Below, one piece after another: positions 27,060 through 37,345 of a DNA stretch of 64,000 nucleotides. Location: contig NZ_FOSS01000008.1 of the NCBI RefSeq assembly GCF_900114355.1, forward strand, positions 1 through 64,000, read 5' to 3'. Source of the stretch: Lysobacter sp. cf310. GTDB taxonomy: Bacteria > Pseudomonadota > Gammaproteobacteria > Xanthomonadales > Xanthomonadaceae. Position 1 is the first letter of the stretch. Each line of letters begins with the position of its first letter. A program made the translations under genes and the position numbers. The notes beneath the pieces were generated by a model. That model saw nothing but the letters and a program-made list of their open reading frames with translations. It was not told the DNA's origin and searched no databases.

Positions 27060-28022
27060 ATGAATCGCACCGCGCTCTCTCTCTTCGTCGCCGCCGCCTT
27101 GGCCGGCGCAACCTTGGTCGGTTGCGCCAAGCCCGAGCCCGCCGCGACCGCCACGCCGACCCCGGCCGAGACGCCCGCCACGGCCACGGCCTCGACGCCG
27201 GAAACCGCGAGCCCGGACGTGCATCGCTTCAAGATCGGCGCGCTCGATGCCGCGGCCTTGAAGGACGGCGATATCGATGCCGCCAACGACGGCAAGACCT
27301 TCGCCATCGGCCACCCGCCGGCGGACGTCGCGGCGCTGCTGAGCGCGGCCGGCCTGCCGACCGACGTGCTGCATCTGAGCATCCAGCCTTTGCTGGTGCG
27401 CAGCGGCTCGCGCGTGTTGCTGTTCGACACCGGCGCGGCCGACGCCTCGTTCGCACGCGCCGGGCGCCTGCCGGCTTCGCTGCGCGCCGACGGCGTCGAG
27501 CCTTCGCAGGTCACCGACATCTTTCTTTCGCACCAGCATCAGGATCACACCGGCGGCCTGCTCACCGCCGACGGCAAGCTCGCGTTCCCCAACGCCGCCA
27601 TCCATCTGTCGGCACCGGAATGGGAAAGCCTGAAGGGCGACAAGGGCGCCGCGGCCCTGGTCGCCGCGATGACGCCGAAGGTCGCCACCTTCCAGCCGGG
27701 CGCGGTCCTCATTCCCGGCGTCGTCACCGCAGTCGCCGTGGACGGACATACGCCCGGCCACAGCGCCTACGAGATCGCGTCGGGCGATCAGCGCCTGCTC
27801 TACATCGGCGATACCGCGCATCACCACGTGATCTCGGTGCAGCGTCCCGAGTGGACCATCCAATACGACACCAACGCGCCGCTGGCCCAGACCAGCCGCC
27901 GTGCGCTGCTGCAGCACGCGGCCGACGGCCATCTGCGCGTCTACTCGGTGCACTTCCCGTTCCCGGGCCTGGGTCGCATCGAAGCCCAGGGCGACAGCTT
28001 CGTCTGGGTGCCGGAGCGCTGA
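27060..28022 (+). CDS. Metallo-beta-lactamase-fold lipoprotein
   Basis: A 320-residue protein. A lipoprotein signal with lipobox LVGC (cysteine near residue 22) is followed by a Pro/Ala/Thr-rich linker, then an MBL hydrolase domain. The metal motif HQHQDHTGG is the HxHxDH signature. Further ligands are likely in DGHTPGHSAYE and IGDTAHHHV. Probably membrane-anchored and periplasm-facing. Homologues include lactonase-like and general hydrolases; no substrate can be assigned. The ATG at 27060 is chosen because it leads directly into the lipoprotein signal. Confidence 0.85.
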   Translation: MNRTALSLFVAAALAGATLVGCAKPEPAATATPTPAETPATATASTPETASPDVHRFKIGALDAAALKDGDIDAANDGKTFAIGHPPADVAALLSAAGLPTDVLHLSIQPLLVRSGSRVLLFDTGAADASFARAGRLPASLRADGVEPSQVTDIFLSHQHQDHTGGLLTADGKLAFPNAAIHLSAPEWESLKGDKGAAALVAAMTPKVATFQPGAVLIPGVVTAVAVDGHTPGHSAYEIASGDQRLLYIGDTAHHHVISVQRPEWTIQYDTNAPLAQTSRRALLQHAADGHLRVYSVHFPFPGLGRIEAQGDSFVWVPER

Positions 28023-28031
28023 TCGCGCGGC

Positions 28032-28060
28032 GGGGCAGCGCGTTACCGCGTCGCTGCCCC
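28032..28060. terminator. Stem-loop between convergent genes
   Basis: GGGGCAGCG / CGCTGCCCC, a 9-bp stem with an 11-nt loop, lies between the convergent MBL lipoprotein and EamA genes. No U-run on either side; it may terminate both transcripts weakly. Confidence 0.35.
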
Positions 28061-28073
28061 TCGCTGGTGTCGG

Positions 28074-28970
28074 TCACCTGCTTTCGTCGCTGCCTATCGG
28101 TACCGGTTCGGCGCCATGCTGCGACGCGCCCCGCGAGGTGGCCAGGAATGAGCCCAGCAGCACCAGGGCGAAGCCCACCAGCATGCCGGGCGTCAGCGGC
28201 TCATGCAGCAGCCATACGCCCAGCAGCAAGGCCACCACCGGATTGACGTAGGTGATCACGGTCGCGCGTGTGGGCCCGGCTTCGGCGATCAGCGAGAAGA
28301 ACAGCAGGAACGCGATCGCCGTGCAGAACACGCCTAGCACCAGTACGGATCCGGCGGCTTTCATCGTGACCTGCGGCGGCCAGGCCGGAATCGCGAACGG
28401 GATGTACAGCGCCGCCGCGACCGCGAGCGAAGCGGCGATCACGCCCAGCGGCGGTACCCCGGACAGGTAGCGGCTGATCACGATCGGGCCCAGCGCGTAA
28501 CCCAGCGCGGTCGCCAGCGCGGCGCCCACCGCCCAGCCGTTGGAGACGTCGATGTCCAGGCCGACCAGCGCGACCACGCCACCCAAGCCCACGGCCAATC
28601 CCAGCGAGCGCCGGCCGTTCAGCACCTCGCGACCGCTCAGCGCCATCAGGCCGGCGGTCAGTACCGGCACCAGCGCGATCAGCAGGCCGGCGGTGGAACT
28701 GTTGATGCGGGTCTCCGCATACCCCAACAGCCACCAAGGAATACTGATCTCGACCAGGGTGAAAGCCAGCAAGGGTTTCCAGTAGCGCAGCAGCGGCCGC
28801 AACTCCCCGCGCATCGCCGCGATCGGCAGCAACAGCAGGGCGCCGATCAGAGTGCGTGCGAACGCCACGCACACCGGCGGCAGGTCGGCCACCGCCACCC
28901 GGATCAGCAGATAGGGAATGCCCCAGATCAGGCCGAGCGCGAGGAACAGCCACCAGGCGCGCGCGCTCAT
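28074..28970 (-). CDS. EamA-family (DMT superfamily) transporter
   Basis: A 298-residue inner-membrane protein starting MSARAWWLFLALGLIWGIPYL. About ten hydrophobic helices occur in two EamA halves; the family typically exports amino acids, metabolites or drugs. The ATG overlaps the upstream methyltransferase stop by 4 nt. It is the third gene of a minus-strand group (regulator, methyltransferase, exporter). The group's AraC/GyrI-type regulator suggests a small hydrophobic compound as inducer or cargo (inference). Confidence 0.85.
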   Translation of the reverse strand: MSARAWWLFLALGLIWGIPYLLIRVAVADLPPVCVAFARTLIGALLLLPIAAMRGELRPLLRYWKPLLAFTLVEISIPWWLLGYAETRINSSTAGLLIALVPVLTAGLMALSGREVLNGRRSLGLAVGLGGVVALVGLDIDVSNGWAVGAALATALGYALGPIVISRYLSGVPPLGVIAASLAVAAALYIPFAIPAWPPQVTMKAAGSVLVLGVFCTAIAFLLFFSLIAEAGPTRATVITYVNPVVALLLGVWLLHEPLTPGMLVGFALVLLGSFLATSRGASQHGAEPVPIGSDESR

Positions 28971-29578
28971 GCGGCCTTCCTCGCCAGCACGGAGCGCCAG
29001 GGCCCGGAGCTCTCGTCCTGGTGCGCGTCCCACACCACGACGAAGCCTGCGCGCCGCAGGCGCTGGTCCAGCGCTTCGCCGGTCCACAGCACCACGCGAT
29101 AGTCGCCCGAGTTCGCATGCTCCCAGTACTCGGTCTCGCCCAGCGGGTAGGACAGCAGCACGGCTCCCTCCGCGGTCAGGGCGTTGGCGAGTTTGTCCAA
29201 CACGCCATCCAGGTCGGCGCGCTCGAAATGCTGAAGCACGCACAGCATCAGGATGCCGTCGTAGGTGTCGGCGATCTCGTCCGTGAGCACGTCCAGCGCA
29301 TCCACACGATGGCCGCGCTCGGCCTGGACCTCGCGGAAGGCCGCGGTCACGTCGGTGCGGTGCACGCGCACGCCCAGGGTTTCCAGGAAATCGGCATCCC
29401 AGCCCGGGCCGGAGCCCACGTCCAGCACGCGTCCGTCACCGGGCAGCAGCTCGACCAGTTGCCGCAAGGCCGTGGCATACAGCCCGGTCGGCTGTTTCGG
29501 CACCGTGGCCGCGTAGTCGTGCGCGCATTGCTCGTAGCCGGCGACGGTGCGGCGGTTCGAATCGGGCGAATCGGGCAT
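28967..29578 (-). CDS. Class I SAM-dependent methyltransferase
   Basis: 203 residues. SAM-binding motif I is VLDVGSGPGWDADFL, then an acidic motif II region (VHRTDVTAAF) and the motif IV-like DGILMLCVLQHF. No targeting signals. It lies 37 bp after the AraC/GyrI regulator and overlaps the EamA gene by 4 nt, so the three are probably one operon. Substrate unknown; small-molecule methylation is plausible from context. Confidence 0.82.
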   Translation of the reverse strand: MPDSPDSNRRTVAGYEQCAHDYAATVPKQPTGLYATALRQLVELLPGDGRVLDVGSGPGWDADFLETLGVRVHRTDVTAAFREVQAERGHRVDALDVLTDEIADTYDGILMLCVLQHFERADLDGVLDKLANALTAEGAVLLSYPLGETEYWEHANSGDYRVVLWTGEALDQRLRRAGFVVVWDAHQDESSGPWRSVLARKAA

Positions 29579-29615
29579 GGCGTGTGCTCCTGCGGTGTAG
29601 CGATGAGGCGAGGGC

Positions 29616-30452
29616 TTAATCGGCCAGCGGTATCCACAGCGAGAGCCCGCCTTCGCCGGTGTCGGGATCGAACGCAGGCGAATGCCGCTCGATGATAGGC
29701 GACTGCGCCGGCGTCCATCCGTGCTCGGGCAAGGCTTCGTTCCAGATCGCGGCATAGGTATCCAGCAGCGTCGAGACATGTCCGCGGTGTTCGAACACCG
29801 CGTAGCGGCAAGGCGCGATCTCGATCCGCAGCAGATCCTCCGGTACACGGCCGAACGCGCCGACCTCGGCGGCGCAGACGTAGTCGAATCCGCCCTGATC
29901 GTCCGCGGGGTACTGAATGCCGATCGGTATGCCCGCGATGCGGTGCGGGATCTGGGCGTAGCTGCCGGCCATGAAGACCTGCCACTGGATGGGAATGCCG
30001 ATGACCTTGTCGAAGCTGTGCCGGCGCGACAGACCGACCGCGCGCACGGCCGGGCCGTCGGCCAACCAGGGCGGCGCCAGCGCGGGCCGCGCTCGGGCGT
30101 GCAGGTCCAGCGGCGCGACCAGCGCCAGGCCCTGCGTGCTCGCGCGCTCGCGCACGCGCTCGGGCGGCAGTTCGAACTGGTCGCGGAATGCGCGGGTGAA
30201 GGCTTCGTGCGATCCGTAGCCCGCGTCCAGCGCGACCGCCAGGATGTCGGGCGCGCCCTGCGCCAAGGTTTGCGCCGCGCAGGTCAGGCGCCGTGCGCGC
30301 AGGTACTTCATCAGCGGCCAACCGGTGCTGCTGCCGAACGCGCTGGCCAGGTGCGAGCGCGATACGCCGCAGGCTTCGGCCACGGTCGACAGGCTGAGCC
30401 CGCATTCCGAGTTGCGCTCGATGACCCACAAGGCTTTGTCCACGACCGACAT
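29616..30452 (-). CDS. AraC-family regulator with C-terminal GyrI-like effector domain
   Basis: 278 residues. The N-terminal AraC/XylS DNA-binding domain has two helix-turn-helix units (LSTVAEACGVSRSHLASAF and ILAVALDAGYGSHEAFTRAF). It is followed by a GyrI-like (Rob/BmrR-type) effector domain of ~150 residues with a typical end (HSPAFDPDTGEGGLSLWIPL). GyrI-like domains bind small hydrophobic or cationic molecules, which points to control of the downstream methyltransferase and exporter by such a ligand. The start is supported by GGGAGG 6 nt upstream. Confidence 0.88.
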   Translation of the reverse strand: MSVVDKALWVIERNSECGLSLSTVAEACGVSRSHLASAFGSSTGWPLMKYLRARRLTCAAQTLAQGAPDILAVALDAGYGSHEAFTRAFRDQFELPPERVRERASTQGLALVAPLDLHARARPALAPPWLADGPAVRAVGLSRRHSFDKVIGIPIQWQVFMAGSYAQIPHRIAGIPIGIQYPADDQGGFDYVCAAEVGAFGRVPEDLLRIEIAPCRYAVFEHRGHVSTLLDTYAAIWNEALPEHGWTPAQSPIIERHSPAFDPDTGEGGLSLWIPLAD

Positions 30453-30730
30453 GCGAGTCCTCCCGTTTCGAAAGGCGCAAGCTAGCAAGCGCCCCGGCCG
30501 GCGGTTTGATCGTTCGTACGGTCGCAGGGTGGCCGTTGCCGGCCGGGCGCGGTAGTGACAAGTCTCACAAGAACGCGATGATGCGCGGATCCGACTAACC
30601 TGCGCTGCTCCAATGCGCCTGGCCGCCATGTCGGCGACCGGACTCGCGCGACGTCCGCATGGGCGAACGCTGGCCTGTCCGCGCCGCATCCGACGTTGGC
30701 CCCGGATGTCGAGCCAACGGAGGGCGGATC

Positions 30731-31510
30731 ATGATCGTCTCGGTGTTCAATCTCAGCCACGGCGCCATCAGCGACATCCGGATGCAGGAAGTGATCCGGG
30801 CCATTAACGTGCAGGTCGAGCGCGACTTCGAACCCTACTGGGGCTTCGGCGCGACCCTGCGCCTGGAAGGCCACACCGCGCGCAGGGGCAAGCAGCGTTT
30901 CGAGTTCGATCCCTTGGACATGCGCGGCGACGGCGTGCTGTACGTGCTGGACAAGTTCAACCAGGACCTGGCCGGCGCGCACGAGACCGATTTCCGCGGC
31001 GTGCCGGCCGGCGTGGTCTATCTGGACCTCAGCAAGGGCCTGCAGGAGGACTGGACGGTCAGCCTTTCGCACGAAGCGCTGGAAATGATCGCCGATCCGC
31101 AGGTCAACCTGGTGGTGCAGGGCCCGCATCCGGAAGCGCGCGATCGCGACGTGTTCCACTGGTTCGAGATGTGCGACGCCGTGCAGGCGCAGTCCTACGC
31201 GATCGACGGTGTCGGCGTGTCGGATTTCGTCCTGCCGCTGTATTTCACGCCCTCATCCGAGCCGGGTTCGCGCAACAACTTCATGGGCGCCACGGTGCGC
31301 GGCAAGAAGCGCGTCGACCTGCCTTCGTTCGGCGTGGCCCACGGCGGCTACATCGGCTACTTCGATCCCAAGAAGGCCGACAACCTCACCTACGAACACG
31401 AAGGCGACACCCTGGCCCGGAAACGCCGGGCGCTGAAGCAGGGGCGCACCGGTCGCCGCGCCCAACGCATGCTCAAGACCGCCAACTTCGCCAAGATCCC
31501 AAAGGCCTAG
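30731..31510 (+). CDS. Hypothetical protein with an HEALE motif
   Basis: 259 residues starting MIVSVFNLSHGAISDIRMQ. No signal peptide or membrane segment. SLSHEALEMIADP at residues 111-123 gives an H114-E115-x-x-E118 pattern in a helix, reminiscent of metallopeptidase-like folds but without the second His of HExxH. HWFEMCDAVQ follows about 30 residues later. The C-terminus is strongly basic (RKRRALKQGRTGRRAQRM). I do not recognise the family. It stands alone between oppositely oriented genes. Confidence 0.7.
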   Translation: MIVSVFNLSHGAISDIRMQEVIRAINVQVERDFEPYWGFGATLRLEGHTARRGKQRFEFDPLDMRGDGVLYVLDKFNQDLAGAHETDFRGVPAGVVYLDLSKGLQEDWTVSLSHEALEMIADPQVNLVVQGPHPEARDRDVFHWFEMCDAVQAQSYAIDGVGVSDFVLPLYFTPSSEPGSRNNFMGATVRGKKRVDLPSFGVAHGGYIGYFDPKKADNLTYEHEGDTLARKRRALKQGRTGRRAQRMLKTANFAKIPKA

Positions 31511-31523
31511 GCTGCCGCCGCGC

Positions 31524-32132
31524 CTACTTCATGGGCTGACGGATCACGGTCTTCCACTTGGCCGGATCGCCGCGGCGGATGTCGCTTAGATAGATCTCGT
31601 GGTGTTTGCCGGTCAGCGCCGAATGCGCGCCGATGTAGTCGTGGACGCGCTGTATGGTCGGCCCTTCCTCGCTGAAGGGGCCGATGTGCAGCGTCTGCGC
31701 GCAGCGCCCCTCGCTGAAGCGTTCCAGTCTCAGTTCGTCCACGGCCGGCAGGGCCTTCTTTCGCCGCACCTCCGCGATGGCCGCATCGACGACCGCGTCC
31801 TCCACGAAATCCGGCTGCAGGATCATCATCGTCCATCGCCACTTCGAGCGCTCGTTGGCGGCGAAGGACGCCAGCTCGTCCGACCACCACAACCCCTCCA
31901 AGGGCATCACGGCGTAGTCGATGGCCTGTCGGCCCTTCTTGAGCATGAACTTGGCCGTGTAGGACACCGAGAACAGCGCCTCCACCGCAGCGGCGTACGC
32001 GGGCGCGGTGTTGGGATCGCCCGCGCCGTCGATCATCAGGAAGCGCAAAGTCGGAACCTCGACTTCGACCACGGCCTTCGCCGAGGGTTGGTACAGGTGC
32101 TTGAGTTCCTTCTTCAGGTCGATCTTCTGCAT
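31524..32132 (-). CDS. Stand-alone GyrI-like small-molecule-binding protein
   Basis: 202 residues starting MQKIDLKKELKHLYQPSAK. Typical of the GyrI-like family: VEVPTLRFLMIDGAGDPNT near the start, the central PLEGLWWSDE, then CAQTLHIGPFSEEGPTI and a C-terminal HEIYLSDIRRGDPAKWKTVIRQP. No DNA-binding domain, so it may be a ligand-binding or hydrolase-type member. It sits 1.1 kb from the AraC/GyrI regulator and about 2.1 kb from the Rox-like monooxygenase. Confidence 0.85.
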   Translation of the reverse strand: MQKIDLKKELKHLYQPSAKAVVEVEVPTLRFLMIDGAGDPNTAPAYAAAVEALFSVSYTAKFMLKKGRQAIDYAVMPLEGLWWSDELASFAANERSKWRWTMMILQPDFVEDAVVDAAIAEVRRKKALPAVDELRLERFSEGRCAQTLHIGPFSEEGPTIQRVHDYIGAHSALTGKHHEIYLSDIRRGDPAKWKTVIRQPMK

Positions 32133-32262
32133 GGAGGCTCCCGAGGGCGGAGGACACGCGACGCTGCGCGGCCGAATCCGGCCGCCGCACGCGATGGCGT
32201 CGATCGTGTGCGGTGGCCGGATCGCGATAGTACGAAGCTAGGCGGCGCTCGGGAAAGCGGCC

Positions 32263-33690
32263 TCAGGTCGACGTCTGCGCCTGTTGGCGCTGCTGCAGCA
32301 GCGACGACTTGAAGTAGTGGTGCAGGTGGTGGTCCGCGCCTACCGCGACGCCGGAGCCCGACCACACCGCATTCTGGCCGGAGCCGTCGTCCCAGGTGAC
32401 GCCGCACACGTGGTAGCGGTCGGCGGCGTCGATCTGCTGCAGTTCCATGGTGCCCGCCTGGCTCCAATCGCCGGGCGCGATCCGCGACCACAGATGGTGA
32501 TTGCCGTCGATCGCGAACAGCGAAGCGTCGGCGCCGATCGCCACGTCCAGCATCGCGCCTGTGGTGGGCGAGGAGACCGCCTGCCAGCCGCCGCCGGTGA
32601 AGAAGAACAGCTTGCCGCTGGGGTCGAGGCCGGCGATGTACTGCGAGGAGCCCACCGCGACCTTCTGCATCCGGCCCGGCACCGGCTGCCAGGCGGCGCC
32701 GTCGAAACTCCAGATGGCTTGCGATCGGTCGACGCCCCACAGGCTGCCGTCGACGCCCGCCGAGATCGAGGCGAAGTTGCTGCCCGCGATCTTCTGCCAG
32801 GTGCTGCCGCCCCATTGCAGATAGACGCCGGTCTGCACGTCGAGCGCATACATCTTATGGGCGTCGATGGCGATCTTGTCCAAGGTGCGATTGGGAAAAA
32901 CCAGCGACTGCCAGGCGCCGAAGCCGGCCAGCCGGACGACCGGATCGCCGTCGACCAGCAGGGTGCCGTCCGCGGCTACGCCGGCCGAGGCGCAGTACCC
33001 CAGGGTGTCGATGGGCTGCCAGAAGCCGCCGCCCAAGACCCAGAGCAGGCCGAAGTCCCAGCCGTAGACCAGCCCGCCGTTGCCCGCGACGATGCCGAAC
33101 AGATTCGGCGTGTTGGTGGCGGCGACCCGCCATACGCCGCCGTCGAGATACAGAGTGCGATCGTCGTGCGACTGCAGCCAGACCGTGCCGTCCGGGGCGA
33201 TCGAGATCCACTGCGCGTTGGGTGCGTCGGTCACCGGAGCGAAGGTGCTGCCGTTCCACTTGTAGGGAACGCCGGGGCCGCCCCACCAGCCGCTGGTGTT
33301 GTCGATCGTCCAGACATTGCCGCCGTCGCCGACCGCCACGAACAGGGCCAAGGCGCCGCCGTTGGGGCGTTGCTGCCATTGCCCGCCGGACCACTCGAAG
33401 ATATTGCCGTTGCCGTCGACGCCCCAGGCCGAACCGTCCGCGCTGGTGCTGACATGCCACATCGGCGTCCAGGGCGCGGCCTGGTACGGCGTATTGACCA
33501 GTTGATAGACCTCGCCGGCGGCGCTGAGGCCGTAGATGCTGTTGACGTTGCCGACCGCGATGTAGGTCAGCGCCTGCGAGGTTTCGGGTTGCACCGCGGA
33601 ATTGCCCAGATACCGGAGCGCCTGATGGGCCGCGTTCAAAGCCCAGAACGTACCGTCGTTGCCGTTCGTCGCCATCAAGTACTTCGCCAT
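32263..33690 (-). CDS. Tectonin-like beta-propeller protein
   Basis: 475 residues made of repeating units with a common pattern (GS-x-WGVD-x-N-G-x-I-x-x-W-x-G-x-x-WQ), seen for example at SAWGVDGNGNIFEWSGGQWQ and SLWGVDRSQAIWSFDGAAWQ. This is the tectonin/tachylectin-type propeller, often carbohydrate- or lipopolysaccharide-binding. No classical signal peptide is visible at MAKYLMATNGNDG, so it may be cytoplasmic or exported by another route. The C-terminus is His/Gln-rich (HHLHHYF, LLQQRQQAQ). Function unknown. Confidence 0.8.
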   Translation of the reverse strand: MAKYLMATNGNDGTFWALNAAHQALRYLGNSAVQPETSQALTYIAVGNVNSIYGLSAAGEVYQLVNTPYQAAPWTPMWHVSTSADGSAWGVDGNGNIFEWSGGQWQQRPNGGALALFVAVGDGGNVWTIDNTSGWWGGPGVPYKWNGSTFAPVTDAPNAQWISIAPDGTVWLQSHDDRTLYLDGGVWRVAATNTPNLFGIVAGNGGLVYGWDFGLLWVLGGGFWQPIDTLGYCASAGVAADGTLLVDGDPVVRLAGFGAWQSLVFPNRTLDKIAIDAHKMYALDVQTGVYLQWGGSTWQKIAGSNFASISAGVDGSLWGVDRSQAIWSFDGAAWQPVPGRMQKVAVGSSQYIAGLDPSGKLFFFTGGGWQAVSSPTTGAMLDVAIGADASLFAIDGNHHLWSRIAPGDWSQAGTMELQQIDAADRYHVCGVTWDDGSGQNAVWSGSGVAVGADHHLHHYFKSSLLQQRQQAQTST

Positions 33691-33839
33691 GCGCTACTCC
33701 GAGAGTGGGATAGAAGGGATCGGGAGCCGGCTTGCGACCGTGCCTGGCGCCGCGACGGCCGGCAGGCCGAACGGCGATCGCGACGCGGTGTCCGCATCGG
33801 GTCGTGAGCTAGGAATTCCCCGGGTGAGTCCGTGTTCGT

Positions 33840-33867
33840 GATGCGGCGGCAGCGACGCCGCCGCATC
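33840..33867. repeat. Inverted repeat, 11-bp perfect stem
   Basis: GATGCGGCGGC / GCCGCCGCATC separated by AGCGAC, 150 bp upstream of the tectonin gene. No U-run, so probably not a terminator; may be regulatory. Confidence 0.5.
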
Positions 33868-33937
33868 GCGCCTTGCAGGTCGTGCCTGCACCGCGGCGAA
33901 GACGGGGTTCGTAGCGCCCAGCGCAATCCTACGTCCG

Positions 33938-33983
33938 CTCCAGGGCGGAAACGACCGCGCCGACGTCGGCGGTCGCCCTGGAG
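33938..33983. repeat. Long nested inverted repeat
   Basis: Outer arms CTCCAGGGCG / CGCCCTGGAG enclose inner arms (CGACCG, GCCGAC / GTCGGC, GGTCG), giving an almost continuous hairpin of about 46 nt. It lies between the divergent tectonin and monooxygenase genes. The rest of 33691-34131 shows nothing else I can support. Confidence 0.5.
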
Positions 33984-34131
33984 GCGCCGCTCATCCGGCG
34001 CGGCCGCCCGGCGATGCCGATGTTGGCGGGTCGGTGGCGGGCAAGCGGCGATCCGCGCCGGTGCGCGGGTCAGGGCGGGAACGGGGATGGCGCGGGCCCG
34101 CGCAGGGGGGGCGATTGCCGGAGAGGGGGAA

Positions 34132-34159
34132 TGGACGCCCCTGTCCCTATCAATATCTT
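34132..34159 (+). promoter_or_regulatory. Candidate promoter of the Rox-like gene
   Basis: TGGACG (34132-34137) and TATCTT (34154-34159) at 16-bp spacing, in a locally AT-rich pocket. This would start transcription around 34166, immediately before or inside the RAE-like dyad. Confidence 0.4.
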
Positions 34160-34168
34160 AGCGCATGG

Positions 34169-34187
34169 GGGGCTTGCGGCAAGCCCC
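34169..34187 (+). promoter_or_regulatory. RAE-like 19-bp perfect dyad upstream of rox
   Basis: GGGGCTTGCGGCAAGCCCC is a perfect inverted repeat around a central G. From memory, it differs at about one base from the rifamycin-associated element described upstream of rifamycin resistance genes in actinobacteria. Here it precedes a Rox-like rifamycin monooxygenase gene by 59 bp, which strengthens both calls. It could act in rifamycin-dependent induction. Confidence 0.7.
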
Positions 34188-34246
34188 GGGCCCTGGCGCC
34201 AAATCGCCGACCGTAAGCCGGACTCCCCGGCGGCTGGAGCGACGAA

Positions 34247-35770
<1,524 letters not shown>

Positions 35771-35896
35771 TCCGGCAGGCGCCCGCGCCGGCGACGAAGA
35801 GGCGCCGACGCAGTCTCGCAGAGCGCGCCTGTCCAGTCCGCGACCGATACCGATCGCGGGCTGGGCGCGCGGGAGCGCGCGTGCGACGTGCGGGAA

Positions 35897-36382
35897 TCAG
35901 GCGCCCGTGTTCGCCACTGCGCGATCCAGCGCGGCGATGTCGATCTTCCTCATCCCCATCATCGCCGCGAACGCGCGCTTGGCGGTGTCGCCGCCCTGGG
36001 CCATGAGGTCGGTCAGGCGCCGCGGGGTGATCTGCCAGGACAGACCGAAGCGGTCCTCGCACCAGCCGCACATGCTCTCCTTGCCGCCGTTGCTCACGAT
36101 CGCCTGCCAGTAGCGATCGGTCTCGGCCTGATCCTCGGTGGAGATCTGGAAACTCACCGCCTCGTCGAATTTGAACTGCGGGCCGCCGTTCAACAGTAGG
36201 AAGGGCATGCCGAAGATGGTCATCTCGACGGTCAGGACGTCGCCCTGCTTGCCGTCGGGATAGTCGCCGGGCGCACGCGCCACCGCGTCTATGTGGCTGC
36301 CGGGAAAGGTGGCGGCGTAGAACTGCGCGGCCTCTTCGGCATTCTTGTCGTACCAAAGGCAGGGCTGGATCTTGGCGGTCAT
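35897..36382 (-). CDS. VOC-family protein (PhnB / 3-demethylubiquinone methyltransferase-like fold)
   Basis: 161 residues starting MTAKIQPCLWYDKNAEEAAQF. Typical of the PhnB-like VOC family: FYAATFPGSHI, VLTVEMTIFGMPFLLLNGG, CGWCEDRFGLSWQITP and a C-terminal GMRKIDIAALDRA. The exact activity is not predictable; many members are annotated as 3-demethylubiquinone methyltransferases without enzymatic proof. It lies between convergent Rox and a divergent methyltransferase. Confidence 0.85.
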   Translation of the reverse strand: MTAKIQPCLWYDKNAEEAAQFYAATFPGSHIDAVARAPGDYPDGKQGDVLTVEMTIFGMPFLLLNGGPQFKFDEAVSFQISTEDQAETDRYWQAIVSNGGKESMCGWCEDRFGLSWQITPRRLTDLMAQGGDTAKRAFAAMMGMRKIDIAALDRAVANTGA

Positions 36383-36624
36383 GCTTAGCCTCCTGGAAAC
36401 AATCCGAGCGCGCGAGGGTACTGCGGCGCGGGCGAGTCCGGCGTGAATCCCGGCGCCGCACGCGATGGCGGTGCCCGACCCAGCGCGGCTCCCGCGAGTG
36501 CGCGTGCGTCGACCCGCCTCGGCGGCGTTGCGCGATGCGCGACGGTCCGTGCCAGCCGCGCCCGATCGGCCATGCGGCCGTTGCCGTAGCATGAAGCACC
36601 CCGCATCGGCGCTGGAGTCCTGCT

Positions 36625-37302
36625 TTGTCTTCGTTCTCCGATCCCCAAGCGGTCGCCCGTTACGCGCAGGGTCCGGTGCGCCAGGTGCCGGGCTTTCACG
36701 CCCTGCAGCAGATGACCCGGTTGTTGCTGGCCGAGTCGGTACCCGACGACGGTCGCGTGCTGGTGCTGGGCGCCGGCGGCGGTCTGGAATTGAAGGTCTT
36801 CGCCGACGCGCAGCCGGGCTGGCGCCTGGTCGGTGTGGACCCGTCGGCCGAGATGCTGAAACTCGCCGACGTCACCCTGGGCCCGCTCGCGCCGCGTGCC
36901 GAACTCATCGAGGGCTATATCGACAGCGCGCCGCTGGGGCCCTTCGACGGCGCGACGTGCCTGTTGACCTTGCACTTCCTCGATGCCGACGAGCGCTTGC
37001 GCACGCTGAGCGAACTGCGGCGGCGCTTGAGGCCTGGCGCGCCGCTGGTCGTCGCTCATCACAGCATCCCGCTGCAAGCCGAGCAGAAAGTGCGCTGGCT
37101 CAGGCGCTATGCCGCGTTCGGAATCGCATCCGGCGTGGCCGAGCTGGACGCGAACAAGGCGATCGCCGCGATCGGCGAACGACTGCCGCTGCTGTCGCCG
37201 GAACAGGAGGTCGCGCTGTTGCAGCGGGCCGGCTTCGACACCGTCGAGCTGTTCTATGCGGCCTTCAGCTTCAAGGGCTGGGTCGCCTACAACCCGGGTT
37301 AG
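36625..37302 (+). CDS. Class I SAM-dependent methyltransferase (TTG start)
   Basis: 225 residues. SAM motif I is VLVLGAGGGLELKVFA, followed by VGVDPSAEMLKLA and the motif IV region GATCLLTLHFLDADER. The most likely start is TTG at 36625, with GGAG 7 nt upstream. Substrate unknown. It is convergent with the pseudokinase gene (43-bp gap) and divergent from the VOC gene. Confidence 0.82.
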   Translation: MSSFSDPQAVARYAQGPVRQVPGFHALQQMTRLLLAESVPDDGRVLVLGAGGGLELKVFADAQPGWRLVGVDPSAEMLKLADVTLGPLAPRAELIEGYIDSAPLGPFDGATCLLTLHFLDADERLRTLSELRRRLRPGAPLVVAHHSIPLQAEQKVRWLRRYAAFGIASGVAELDANKAIAAIGERLPLLSPEQEVALLQRAGFDTVELFYAAFSFKGWVAYNPG

Positions 37303-37345
37303 CGACGGGCCCTGCGCGGCATCGCCGGTTCGCGGCGCGCGGTGT

